Part shown: positions 25,358-34,708 of the stretch, piece after piece
Numbering within the stretch: position 1 is the first letter of the stretch
Layout: each line of letters begins with the position of its first letter
Assembly: GCA_910586485.1 (NCBI GenBank)
Contig: CAJUIA010000015.1
Span: 1 to 64,000 of the forward strand
DNA: 64,000 bases
Direction of reading: 5' to 3'
Origin: an uncultured Acetatifactor sp.
GTDB lineage: Bacteria > Bacillota > Clostridia > Lachnospirales > Lachnospiraceae
Notes under the pieces: generated by a model
Told to the model about the DNA's origin: nothing
Databases searched by the model: none
What the model saw: only the letters and a program-made list of their open reading frames with translations
Made by a program: the position numbers and the translations under genes

Positions 25358-25606
25358 ATGAAGGAAAAACAAAAAAACGGTAAAATAGAGGCGGCTCTGG
25401 ATATAGCAAAGGAGATCATTTTCTTTATCCTGTTTACGGCGGCAATGTTTGCGTATTGGATGCTGATGCTGTTGATTATCAGCTTTGTCACGTCCTCCTT
25501 CCTGCATTTTTCCATTGAAGGGATTATCATTGGTGCTGTACTGGGTACGGTGGCGCTGGATGTATATTATGTTCTGCGAAAGGTGAAAAAGCGCCGGGGG
25601 AACTGA
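25358..25606 (+). CDS. Small two-helix membrane protein
   Basis: This 82-residue protein has two hydrophobic segments (about 20-46 and 51-70), charged ends, and a GGAGG ribosome binding site upstream of its ATG. I do not recognise a family. It sits between the GH43 gene (46 bp upstream) and a strong terminator, so it is the last gene of the preceding unit or a separate short unit. Confidence 0.6.
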   Translation: MKEKQKNGKIEAALDIAKEIIFFILFTAAMFAYWMLMLLIISFVTSSFLHFSIEGIIIGAVLGTVALDVYYVLRKVKKRRGN

Positions 25607-25622
25607 AACGGAACAAGAAATA

Positions 25623-25664
25623 AAAAGCAGTACACATTGGGCAAAATGTGTATTGCTTTTTTTT
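25623..25664 (+). terminator. Strong rho-independent terminator
   Basis: A near-perfect stem of about 16 bp, reading AAAAGCAGTACACATT and AATGTGTATTGCTTTT on its two arms, ends in a run of eight T. It closes the glycan locus and small membrane protein transcript. Confidence 0.9.
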
Positions 25665-25680
25665 GTCAGCGTATTATAAT
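25653..25680 (+). promoter_or_regulatory. Promoter of the MMPL exporter gene
   Basis: TATAAT at 25675-25680 lies 16 bp after TTGCTT (25653-25658), so the -35 box falls inside the upstream terminator arm. The transcript would start about 28 bp before the gene. Confidence 0.5.
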
Positions 25681-25714
25681 TACCTGTTGAAAAAAAGTAC
25701 AGGAGAGGTCAGCT

Positions 25715-28339
25715 ATGGCAAATGAGAAAGGGAAAAAAGACGAATCTTTTATGATGAAGCTGTCCACGCTGATCGTGGATAAAAGAAAGGGCTTTTACCT
25801 GATTTTTATTATGCTGATTTTATTCAGCCTGGCATCCATGAATAAGGTAAAGGTCAATAACTCGCTCCCGTCCTACCTGCCGGAAACCACGGAAACCAGG
25901 CAGGGACTGGATTTGATGGAGGAACAGTTTACTACATACGGCACGGCCAGAATCATGGTCTGCAATGTGACGCTTCAGGAGGCGGAGGAAATCGGGGAAC
26001 GCCTGGAGGCACTGGAAGGTGTCAGCATGATGACCTTTGACGATACAGATGAGCATTATCATAATATGGCGGCGTTGTTTGAGCTTACCTTTGATGTGGA
26101 GACCACGGATCAGGCGGCGCAGGAACGTCTGGATCAGGCGCTGGAGCTGCTTGCAGGCTATGATGTCTATTATTCCTCGGATATTGGGCAGGAGGAGCGG
26201 GACGCGGCGGACCTGGATAACGATATGATCCTGATACTGGTGCTGGCCGGGGTGGTGATTGTGGCAGTGCTGCTGTTTACCTCCACCACCTATGCGGAAA
26301 TACCGGTATTTTTGATGACCTTTATTGTGGCGGCTATTTTAAATAAAGGCTCTAACTTTATCTTTGGTGAAATCAGCTTTGTTACCAACTCTATTGCCGT
26401 GGTGCTGCAGCTGGCCCTGGCGGTGGATTATGCCATTATTCTCTGCCACCGGTTTATGGAAGAGCATGAGGACAAGGATGCCAGAGAAGCAGTGATCGTG
26501 GCCTTAAGCAAGGCGATTCCGGAGATTTCATCCAGCTCCCTGACCACGGTTTCCGGCATGGTGGCGCTGATGTTCATGCAGTTTCGAATTGGTTATGACA
26601 TGGGGATCGTGCTGGCCAAGGCCATTGTCTTAAGCCTGGTGGCGGTATTCTTTCTGATGCCGGGGCTTTTGCTTACCTTTGCCAACGCCATTGATCATTC
26701 CCATCACAGAAGCTTTGTCCCGAAGATTACGGCTGTGGGAAAATTCTGCGTGCATACCAGATTTATTGTTCCGCCCCTGCTGGTGGCGGGAGTGATAGCG
26801 GCCTTTATCCTTTCTTCAAAAACCGATTATGTCTATGACGCAAATTCCCTGACCTCCAGTCATATGAGTGACAATAAATTTTCCGTGGCCATGGTGGAGC
26901 AGGAATTCGGGCGTGTAAACCAGCTGGCGGTGATGGTGCCAAACGGGGATTATGAAAAAGAAGGAAAGGCTTTACGGGATCTGGAGGCTCTGGGGGAGGT
27001 AAATTCCTGTATGGGTCTGGCCAACATCGAGGCGATGGATGGTTATATACTGACAGGACAGCTGACACCCAGAGAGTTTGCGGAGCTGATTGATCTGGAT
27101 GTGGAGGTGGCAGATCTGCTTTATTCCGCATACGCAGTGGATCACAGTAATTTTGGGGCACTGTTAAACGGCGTCAGCGAATATAAGGTGCCGCTGATCG
27201 ACATGTTCCTGTTCATTTATGATCAGAAGGAAAACGGCAATGTGACGCTGGAAGGGGAGCTGGAGGAAACTTTGACGGACGCTTATTCTCAGATCAGCAT
27301 TGCCAGGAATCAGCTTTTGGGTCCGGAGTACAGCCGGTTTGTCTTAAAGCTTTCCGTGCCGGTAGAAGGGGAGGACACCTATGCCGCCCTGGAGAAGATC
27401 AGAAATACCGTGGCAAAATATTATAATGCTGAGGATATTGTGCTGGCAGGCAATTCCACCAGCAACAAGGACCTCAGTTCCTCCTTCGGTATGGACAATA
27501 CCATTATTACGGTGCTGACGGCGCTGTTCGTGATGATTATTCTGTTGTTTACCTTCCAGTCCGCCGGCCTGCCGGTTTTGCTGGTGCTGACCATTCAGGG
27601 AAGCATCTGGATGAATTTCTCCCTGCCCTATCTGCAGGGGAAGCCGGTGTTCTTCCTGGGGTATCTGGTGGTATCAGCCATTCAGATGGGCGCTACCATT
27701 GATTACGCCATCGTGATTACCAGCCGGTACATGGAGTTGAAAACCTATATGCCGATCAAGGAGGCCATTGTGGAAACGCTGAATCAGGCATTTCCCACCA
27801 TTGTTACCAGCGGCTCCATGCTGGTGGCGGCAGGCTTTATCATCAGCAATGTTTCTTCCAACGCGGTGGTGGCGGAGATCGGCCTGGCGCTGGGCCGGGG
27901 AACCCTGACCTCCATTGCCCTGGTGCTGCTGGTGCTGCCCCAGACCCTGCTTATGGGGGACATCATCATTGAAAAAACGGCATTTACCTTAAAACGGGAG
28001 AATTTGAAGCCCCTGCCTGCAGGCGGCAGGATCCGCATGTCCGGGCATATTAAAGGCTATGTGAACGGCGTTATCGACGGAGAGTTCACCGGCGTCATCG
28101 ACGGAGAGATGGGAGCCGTGGTGCGTGCAAGAGATAATGTAACCAGGGTGGAGGAGGATGACCAGGAGCTGCCGGAAGGGCTGCCGGATACGGGGGAGGA
28201 AATGCAGAACACCGAGACGCTGGTAGAAGAGAGGCAGGAAGAAGAGGCGAGAGAGGCTTCCGATCCGGGTATTTCCCGCGCGGCTGTATCGAATCGGCAG
28301 GAAGCCGTGAGCCGGACAGAAAGGGGTGAGCAGTCATGA
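25715..28339 (+). CDS. MMPL/RND-family transporter
   Basis: This is an 874-residue membrane protein of the MMPL/HAE2-like RND branch. One helix near residue 30 is followed by an outside domain (to about 165), a block of five to six helices (to about 340) containing ALAVDYAIILCHRFMEEHEDKDAREAV, a second outside domain and a second helix block with QMGATIDYAIVITSRYMEL. The two DYAI-type motifs are the expected proton-relay positions of MMPL proteins. A charged, Glu-rich cytoplasmic tail of about 75 residues follows. Its stop overlaps the start of the GLUG-repeat surface protein (ATGA), so the two are translationally coupled. The exported substrate is unknown. Confidence 0.92.
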   Translation: MANEKGKKDESFMMKLSTLIVDKRKGFYLIFIMLILFSLASMNKVKVNNSLPSYLPETTETRQGLDLMEEQFTTYGTARIMVCNVTLQEAEEIGERLEALEGVSMMTFDDTDEHYHNMAALFELTFDVETTDQAAQERLDQALELLAGYDVYYSSDIGQEERDAADLDNDMILILVLAGVVIVAVLLFTSTTYAEIPVFLMTFIVAAILNKGSNFIFGEISFVTNSIAVVLQLALAVDYAIILCHRFMEEHEDKDAREAVIVALSKAIPEISSSSLTTVSGMVALMFMQFRIGYDMGIVLAKAIVLSLVAVFFLMPGLLLTFANAIDHSHHRSFVPKITAVGKFCVHTRFIVPPLLVAGVIAAFILSSKTDYVYDANSLTSSHMSDNKFSVAMVEQEFGRVNQLAVMVPNGDYEKEGKALRDLEALGEVNSCMGLANIEAMDGYILTGQLTPREFAELIDLDVEVADLLYSAYAVDHSNFGALLNGVSEYKVPLIDMFLFIYDQKENGNVTLEGELEETLTDAYSQISIARNQLLGPEYSRFVLKLSVPVEGEDTYAALEKIRNTVAKYYNAEDIVLAGNSTSNKDLSSSFGMDNTIITVLTALFVMIILLFTFQSAGLPVLLVLTIQGSIWMNFSLPYLQGKPVFFLGYLVVSAIQMGATIDYAIVITSRYMELKTYMPIKEAIVETLNQAFPTIVTSGSMLVAAGFIISNVSSNAVVAEIGLALGRGTLTSIALVLLVLPQTLLMGDIIIEKTAFTLKRENLKPLPAGGRIRMSGHIKGYVNGVIDGEFTGVIDGEMGAVVRARDNVTRVEEDDQELPEGLPDTGEEMQNTETLVEERQEEEAREASDPGISRAAVSNRQEAVSRTERGEQS

Positions 28340-31300
28340 ACAGAAACAGACAAACGTTAAAATATCTCTCTTTGACTCTGTGCGCACTGCTGGCAGTAAA
28401 TAGTCCGGCTGTTATGGAAAGCGGAGTCTTTGGGGGCATGGCTGCCATTTACGCAAAAGAGGCAGACAGGACATATGAGGAATTTCGTTCCGGGAAGGAT
28501 GCCGGTAAGCCTGCTGCGGAGAGCTCCTATACTACGATTCATATTTCCTCGGAAGAGGATCTGGCGGCGTTTGCGGAAAGCTGCCAGCTGGATTCCTGGT
28601 CCCTGGATAAATATGTGGTGCTGGACGGGGATATTGTACTGTCGGCAGGCTTTGACAGGGTAATTCCCGGCTTCGGGGGTGTTTTTGATGGGGGCGGACA
28701 TAAAATATCCAATCTGCGGATTGAGGCGGCCGGCTCCGATCAGGGATTGTTCCGTTATGTCAGAGAAGGAGCCGAGGTGCGTAACCTTACCGTTTCAGGC
28801 AGAGTACAGCCTGCCGGAAGCCAGAGCCGTGTGGGGATTCTTGCCGGCGTGAATTACGGCAGGATCATAAACTGCTCCGTTTCCGGGATTGTCACGGGGG
28901 ACGAAGGAGTGGGCGGCATTGTCGGCGTCAATGAGGCTTCCGGTGAGATCAGACAGTGCAGCTCTGCGGCTGTCGTCACAGGCAGTCATAAGGCAGGCGG
29001 TATCTGCGGCGAGAACAAGGGAACGTTGAACAACTGCAGTAATTCGGGAAATATCAATACCCACAGCAAGGAAGTTACTTATGACTTGGATGACATCAGC
29101 GTGGAGAATTTGGAAAACCTTAACAGCATGTCAAATATTGCGGCACATACGGACACGGGCGGTATTGCAGGATGCTCGGAGGGTAAGATCTATTATTGCT
29201 CCAATACAGGTACGGTGGGGTATCAGCACGTAGGTTACAATACGGGAGGTATTGCAGGAAGGCTGCATCAGGGGTATGTGCAGAACTGTACCAACGATGG
29301 ACAGATATACGGCCGAAAGGATGTGGGCGGCATTGTGGGCCAAATGGAGCCTTTTTTGGAGCTTCGTTATCTCAGTGATAAGCTGCATGAGATAGATCGG
29401 GAGACAGACCGCCTGATCGAGCTGATGGATCAAACCGGCGAGGGGATCAGGCAGTGCAGCGACGAGGCCTTTGAACTCACGGGAAGTATAACCGCAAGCC
29501 TGCGCAATATTTCTGCCGCCGGCGGGTATTTGACGGGAACGGCAAATTTTCTCTGGTATATTTATAATCAGGAGCTGGCAGGCATCAACACGGACCTGCA
29601 GAGGCTGAACGGTGATTTGAAGGATCAGGCAGAGGCAGGGGGCACAAAGGACGTTACCATAGATCTGGGGGACTCGGTCAGCGGCGGAGACCTTGGGGAG
29701 ATCACGGTCAAGGTGCCGGATCAAACGGAAGGGTATCGTGCGGCTCTGCGCCGTTTCGGAGAGAGTGCCATAGGGCATGTGGGCAATATAATTAACGTAA
29801 CCGCGGAGAGAAATAAGGGCGTTACGGAGAATCTGGACCTGCTGAACCGGGAGATGCAGTCGGTTACGGATAATCTGTTCAGGCTTTCGGAGGTGCTGGA
29901 GGCGGGAGCGGACCGGACGGGAGCGGATGTGGATGCGGTTTCGGCCCAGGCAAAGGTGCTGCGCAGATCCATCAGCGAGCTGCGGGATGATCTGTTCCGC
30001 TATGAAGGGATCAGCGTGACCGTGGCAGATGCTTCGGACGAGGCAGCGGGAAGCTCATCGGGAGCGCCGGGAGCGCTTCCGGAGGATGATACGGCGCAGG
30101 AAAACCCCGGCAAGGAGGGCGATTCCTCCGGGCAGGAAGAAATAATATATGATACCAGTACCTTCCAGCAGGGAAAGATTACCCTGTGCGTCAACAGGGG
30201 TAAGGTGGAGGCCGATACCAACGTGGGCGGCATTGCGGGGCAGATTGCTACGGAGTACGATTTTGACCCGGAGGATGACATTACGCTGTCCGGTGAAGAA
30301 AGCTTCAATATCGAGCAGACCATCAAGGCAGTAGTGAGAGAGAGCCGCAATGAGGGCCAGATCCTGGGGAAAAAGGATTGCGTGGGCGGTATTGTGGGGA
30401 AGGCGGACTTTGGAGCCGTGATTTCCTGTGAGTCCTATGGGAAGGTGTCCAGCTCAGGAGGCAGCTATGTGGGCGGCATCGCCGGGGTCTCCAGCTACGC
30501 GGTGAGAAGCTGCTATTTTTTGGGAGAGCTGTCCGGTAAAAATTATGTGGGCGGTATTGCCGGGAAAGGCTGCGATATTTTTTACAGCTATGCCTGTCCT
30601 GCGCTGGAGCTGACAGGAGAATGCGGAGGCTCCGTGGCGGGCATCCTGTCTGAGGAAGGGATTCTTGCAGGGAATTATTATGTGGAGGGAAAGCTTCCGG
30701 GAGTGGATTCGGTGGGCTATGAGGGCGGCGCGGCGCCCCTAGCTTATGATGATTTCTGTAATATGGAGGGAGTACCGGAGGAATTTCGGGAATTTAACAT
30801 CCAGTATGTGGCGGAGGGAAAGGTACTTGCGGAGGTTACCTATCGGTATGATGAGCTTCCGGATTTATCCGGTATCAGCCAGACGCCTCCGGAAAAAGAA
30901 GGATATTACGGTATCTGGCCCGAAGCGGATTTTGAGAGCGTGAGGGGCAGTGTGGTTTTGGAGGCGCAGTATATTCCCTGGGTGTCCTCCCTGTCCAGTG
31001 TAGAAGCTCATGAAGAGAGCGGAAAGCCCCTTGTGCTGGTGCAGGGCCGGTTTCTGCCCGGCGCGGAGATTCAGCTGAATACCATGTCGGAGGGAAAGGG
31101 GCTTGTTGTGAAAAACGGCGACGCCAAGGGCCTGGCCGCCGAGGAATACAGCGGACCCTTGACGGTGAGAGCTTATGCGGAGAATCCGAAGGAGTCCGCC
31201 GTGGAGCTGTACGACGGGGGAGCCTGGAGGGCAGTGGAAAGCACTGTGGTCGGAAGTTATCTGGAATTTCAGGCGGAAAGCTCCTGTACCTTTAAGGTGG

Positions 31301-31506
31301 TAACGGTGCAGAAGGACAATACCCTGCAGATCGTCATTGTCAGCATCGCAGCGGCAGGGGCGGCGGTCATCCTGATTATCGTCGTGACCGTAAAGCTGGC
31401 GAAGAAGCGGAAGGCCCGCCGGGGCAGGCAGGATGAAGGAAAGCCGGAAAGGGATAAGAAGGATGGAGCCAGAGAAGAAAAGCGGGGTCAGGGCGGTAAT
31501 CTTTGA
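28336..31506 (+). CDS. GLUG-repeat surface protein with helical region and C-terminal anchor
   Basis: This is a 1056-residue secreted protein. A signal peptide covers about 1-36. GLUG-type beta-helix repeats run at about 85-345, with recurring units such as GGIVGVN, GGICGENKG, GGIAGCSEG, GGIAGRLHQG and GGIVGQ. A helical, coiled-coil-prone insert covers about 350-570 (DRLIELMDQTGEGIRQCSDEA, LDLLNREMQSVTDNL), followed by a second GLUG block at about 610-800. C-terminal beta domains and one membrane helix near 1005-1030 end in a very basic cytoplasmic tail. The ATG lies within the last codons of the MMPL gene. The pair resembles an exporter with a tethered outside partner. Confidence 0.85.
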   Translation: MNRNRQTLKYLSLTLCALLAVNSPAVMESGVFGGMAAIYAKEADRTYEEFRSGKDAGKPAAESSYTTIHISSEEDLAAFAESCQLDSWSLDKYVVLDGDIVLSAGFDRVIPGFGGVFDGGGHKISNLRIEAAGSDQGLFRYVREGAEVRNLTVSGRVQPAGSQSRVGILAGVNYGRIINCSVSGIVTGDEGVGGIVGVNEASGEIRQCSSAAVVTGSHKAGGICGENKGTLNNCSNSGNINTHSKEVTYDLDDISVENLENLNSMSNIAAHTDTGGIAGCSEGKIYYCSNTGTVGYQHVGYNTGGIAGRLHQGYVQNCTNDGQIYGRKDVGGIVGQMEPFLELRYLSDKLHEIDRETDRLIELMDQTGEGIRQCSDEAFELTGSITASLRNISAAGGYLTGTANFLWYIYNQELAGINTDLQRLNGDLKDQAEAGGTKDVTIDLGDSVSGGDLGEITVKVPDQTEGYRAALRRFGESAIGHVGNIINVTAERNKGVTENLDLLNREMQSVTDNLFRLSEVLEAGADRTGADVDAVSAQAKVLRRSISELRDDLFRYEGISVTVADASDEAAGSSSGAPGALPEDDTAQENPGKEGDSSGQEEIIYDTSTFQQGKITLCVNRGKVEADTNVGGIAGQIATEYDFDPEDDITLSGEESFNIEQTIKAVVRESRNEGQILGKKDCVGGIVGKADFGAVISCESYGKVSSSGGSYVGGIAGVSSYAVRSCYFLGELSGKNYVGGIAGKGCDIFYSYACPALELTGECGGSVAGILSEEGILAGNYYVEGKLPGVDSVGYEGGAAPLAYDDFCNMEGVPEEFREFNIQYVAEGKVLAEVTYRYDELPDLSGISQTPPEKEGYYGIWPEADFESVRGSVVLEAQYIPWVSSLSSVEAHEESGKPLVLVQGRFLPGAEIQLNTMSEGKGLVVKNGDAKGLAAEEYSGPLTVRAYAENPKESAVELYDGGAWRAVESTVVGSYLEFQAESSCTFKVVTVQKDNTLQIVIVSIAAAGAAVILIIVVTVKLAKKRKARRGRQDEGKPERDKKDGAREEKRGQGGNL

Positions 31507-32149
31507 TTTGGACGGCACTCTGATCGACACGGAAAAGTATTACCGGATCTTCTGGCCGAAGGCGCTGGCGGAGTTTGGTTACCATATGACGGACGAACAA
31601 GCCCTGTATATGCGCAGCCTGGGCAGACCCTTTGCACCTGCGCAGCTAAAGGCCTGGTTTGGAGAAGAGCTGGACTATGTAAAGGTGCGGCAGCGGAGAA
31701 AGGAATTGATGGAAGAATGCCTGGACAAAGAAGGTATCCGGCAAAAGCCGGGGGCGGTAAAGCTGCTGGAACGTTTGCGGGAGGCAGGCATTGCCACGGC
31801 AGTGGCTACCGCCACAGACCCGGAACGGACGGAAAAGTATCTTAAGATCACCGGCCTGTCAGGTTATTTTGACCGGGTAATCAGCGCCACCATGGTGCCG
31901 GAGGGCAAGCCCTCGCCCCATATTTATCTTTATGCCTGTGAGCAGCTGGGGCTTAAGCCCAAGGAGTGCGTGGCGGTGGAGGATTCGCCCAACGGGGTGC
32001 TTTCCGCTTACCGGGCGGGTTTACGTGTGATTTTGGTGCCGGATCAGACGCCAGCCGATGATGAAATCAGAAAATATCTGTATGCGGTGGCGGACGGGCT
32101 GGATGAGGTATATGGAAAGATTTATGGTATGTCATTTGCAGAATTTTGA
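31463..32149 (+). CDS. HAD-family phosphatase, beta-phosphoglucomutase-like
   Basis: This 228-residue soluble HAD hydrolase has motif I DLDGTLIDTE near the N-terminus, the helical cap typical of subclass IA, motif II in VATATDPERT, motif III lysine in EGKPSPHIYLYA and motif IV VEDSPNGVLSAYRAG. These fit beta-phosphoglucomutase or sugar-phosphate phosphatase relatives; the substrate is not evident. The ATG at 31463 is favoured by an AAAGGG site; the frame also has ATG 31433. Its start overlaps the last 44 bases of the GLUG gene. It is the last host-like gene before the AT-rich island. Confidence 0.88.
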   Translation: MEPEKKSGVRAVIFDLDGTLIDTEKYYRIFWPKALAEFGYHMTDEQALYMRSLGRPFAPAQLKAWFGEELDYVKVRQRRKELMEECLDKEGIRQKPGAVKLLERLREAGIATAVATATDPERTEKYLKITGLSGYFDRVISATMVPEGKPSPHIYLYACEQLGLKPKECVAVEDSPNGVLSAYRAGLRVILVPDQTPADDEIRKYLYAVADGLDEVYGKIYGMSFAEF

Positions 32150-32175
32150 AATCAGTGGAAAAGTGTATACAGATG

Positions 32176-32184
32176 TGATAAAAT
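32176..32184 (+). promoter_or_regulatory. Extended -10 element at the island's left edge
   Basis: TG-A-TAAAAT lies about 90 bp before the DUF5655-type pseudogene. The switch from GC-rich host sequence to AT-rich sequence occurs here. Confidence 0.35.
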
Positions 32185-32271
32185 TAAAGCAATTAAGAAA
32201 ATGTAAGGGCTCTCAAGGAGCGAATGTATAAACGTGGCATCAGTTTATCATTACGAAACGAGGTAGAAGTC

Positions 32272-33163
32272 TTGGCGGAAATAGAACTATTTTCTTTGAA
32301 TGAAGGAGTAAAGGAATGTACATCATCTGAGGTAGTTTTGGAAAAGGAACTTCAGACGCTGATAGAGCAAAACATGGAGACATTTTTTGGGGTGCGGTTT
32401 TTAAAAAGCGAGTATGCTGTTACAAATGGGCGGATGGACAGTATTGGAATTGATGAAAATAACAGTCCTGTCATATTTGAATATAAGCGAAGCCAAAAAT
32501 GTAATTAATCAGGGATTGTTTTATCTTGATTGGCTTTTAGACCATAAGGCGGATTTTAAATTATTGGTTATTGATAAATTGGGAATGGAAGCGGCTGATA
32601 ACATAGATTGATCTGTTCCATGTGTTATTTGTGTTGCACATGATTTTACAAAATATGATATGCACGCAGTTAACCAAATGCAGAGGAATATTAAATTGGT
32701 AAGTTATCGTAGGTATGCTAACGGTATGTTTCTTCTTGAACATTTAAATACCCCGATTGTAAAGCCGATTATGGAAAATGTGGGAGATGAAAATGGAATA
32801 AAAAATAGTACGCAGAAAACTCACTTGGAAAAATTAGCGACGATTTCTGAAAATATGAAAAATCTTTACCACTCTATATGTGATTTTATTGAATCTTTAG
32901 GGGATGATATTGTATCGAATCAACTGAAATTATATTTGGCATATAAGAAGGTTCAAAACATGGTATGTATCGAAATATGTAACAAACAGATTATACTGTT
33001 TTTGAAACTGAATCCGGAAACTGTCGAATTGGAAAACGGATTTACGAGAGATATGCGCAGCATTGGACATTATGGCACAGGGGATTTGCAGATAACGATT
33101 AAAAATGTAGCAGATTTTGAAAAGGCAAAGCCTTTATTGCAGAGGGCATATAATGAGATATAA
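32272..33163 (+). pseudogene. DUF5655-type nuclease-domain protein, inactivated by two lesions
   Basis: The intact family is about 300 residues with a restriction-like (NucS C-terminal-like) nuclease domain followed by DUF5655. Here the first part runs in one frame (LAEIELFSLNEGVKECTSSE to SPVIFEYKRSQ; the GRMDSIGIDEN and EYKR parts are the nuclease core). The continuation NVINQGLFYLDWLLDHKADF is in another frame, so bases were lost near 32500. That second frame is then cut by TGA at 32609-32611, where the family has TGG (tryptophan), before VPCVICVAHDFTKYDMHAVNQMQ and the C-terminal DUF5655 part to 33163. TTG 32272 is the likely old start; the frame also opens at ATG 32224. Two independent lesions argue for a dead gene rather than a sequencing error. 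Confidence 0.82.
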
Positions 33164-33220
33164 AGGTTAGCTGTAGTAGAACGTATGAAAGAGTATATTG
33201 CGTGAAAGCAGAGGAAGAAG

Positions 33221-34708
33221 ATGTTAGATTGCATTATTGACCGTACAAATAAATACATTGATGATATGCCTAAAAAAGAGCGCAAAAAATATGGTCAGTT
33301 TTTTACAAGTAAAGAAACAGCACGTTTTATGGCTGGATTATATACTTTTTCCGAAAACTTGTCCATCATTCGCATTTTAGACGCAGGAGCAGGTTCAGGC
33401 ATATTGTCGTGTGCGCTTTTAGAACGATTGGAGAGGATGGATTCTGTTCAGACGATAGAATTAACCTGCTATGAAAATGATGACAACATTTTGGGATTGC
33501 TAAAAGAGAACTTGCATACTTGTCAGGTAAATTCTAAAAAAGACATACAAATTCATATTATTACAGATAATTATATTACAAGTCAGTATTTGGACTTCAA
33601 TCATATGTTAGGCGGCAATCTCAATCCTAAGAAATATGATTTTGTTATTGGAAATCCTCCATATATGAAGATACCTAAAGATGCGCCGGAGGCAACAGCT
33701 ATGCCGGACGTATGTTATGGTGCACCCAATTTATATTTCATTTTTGCTGCAATGGGATTATTCAATCTTGATGCTGATGGCGAAATGGTTTATATTATCC
33801 CCCGTTCATGGACTTCTGGGGCTTATTTTAAGCGATTTAGACAGTATTTTCTGACAGAAGGGAAATTAGAACATATTCATTTATTTGTAAGCAGAAATAA
33901 GGTGTTTGATACAGAAGATGTCTTGCAGGAAACAATCATAATAAAAGTAAAAAAGACAAATCAAATGCCGGAAGAGGTTACAATCACTTCTTCACAGTCA
34001 AATAATGATTTTGCTCATCTGACTTCGCTGACCGTGCCGTATAGCCTTGTGGTTTCGGGAGATGATTATTACGTTTATCTAGTAACAGATGAAAAAGAAA
34101 TTTCTGTGTTGGAACGACTACATAGATTCGATAAAACATTGCCGGACATTGGGCTGAAAATGAAAACGGGTTTGACAGTTGACTTTCGCAATCGTGAGAT
34201 ACTTCGTGATGATGCAGAGGAAGGCGCAATTCCACTCTTTTATTCGCAGCATATCAAGCAGGGAGAGGTGCAGTTCCCTATTCAGAAAGAACATGAGTAT
34301 GTGGTAACAAACCAAAAAGGGTTGATGCAGGACAATCGGAATTATTTGTTTGTCAAACGTTTTACTGCAAAAGAAGAAAGGCGCAGACTGCAGTGTGGGG
34401 TATATTTATCAAAGAAATATCCACAGTATAAGAAAATCAGCACACAGAATAAGATAAATTTTGTAGATGGATTGATAACGGAAATGTCAGAATGCCTTGT
34501 GTACGGATTATATGTAATTTTTAATTCTACTCTTTATGATGAATATTATAGGATTTTGAATGGCTCAACACAGGTAAATTCTACAGAAATTAATGCGATG
34601 CCAGTGCCTGATTTAGACAGTATACAGGAAATGGGCAGAAAATTGATGAAAAGCAAGGATATGTCAGAAGATAACTGCAATATGATATTGGAGGGATACT
34701 GTGGATAA
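33221..34708 (+). CDS. Type II adenine-N6 DNA methyltransferase (BsuBI/Eco57I-like)
   Basis: This 495-residue S-adenosylmethionine-dependent enzyme would protect host DNA against the adjacent restriction enzyme. GQFFTSKETARFMAGL is followed by motif I DAGAGSG (about residues 56-62) and motif IV NPPY (about 144-147), the order of gamma-class N6-adenine methylases. The second half, from about residue 260, is the likely target-recognition region with GLTVDFRNREIL and VNSTEINAMPVPD. Its stop overlaps the GTG start of the restriction gene by 8 bp, the usual compact arrangement. Base composition is clearly AT-rich compared with the flanks. Target sequence cannot be read directly; see the endonuclease entry. 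Confidence 0.9.
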   Translation: MLDCIIDRTNKYIDDMPKKERKKYGQFFTSKETARFMAGLYTFSENLSIIRILDAGAGSGILSCALLERLERMDSVQTIELTCYENDDNILGLLKENLHTCQVNSKKDIQIHIITDNYITSQYLDFNHMLGGNLNPKKYDFVIGNPPYMKIPKDAPEATAMPDVCYGAPNLYFIFAAMGLFNLDADGEMVYIIPRSWTSGAYFKRFRQYFLTEGKLEHIHLFVSRNKVFDTEDVLQETIIIKVKKTNQMPEEVTITSSQSNNDFAHLTSLTVPYSLVVSGDDYYVYLVTDEKEISVLERLHRFDKTLPDIGLKMKTGLTVDFRNREILRDDAEEGAIPLFYSQHIKQGEVQFPIQKEHEYVVTNQKGLMQDNRNYLFVKRFTAKEERRRLQCGVYLSKKYPQYKKISTQNKINFVDGLITEMSECLVYGLYVIFNSTLYDEYYRILNGSTQVNSTEINAMPVPDLDSIQEMGRKLMKSKDMSEDNCNMILEGYCG

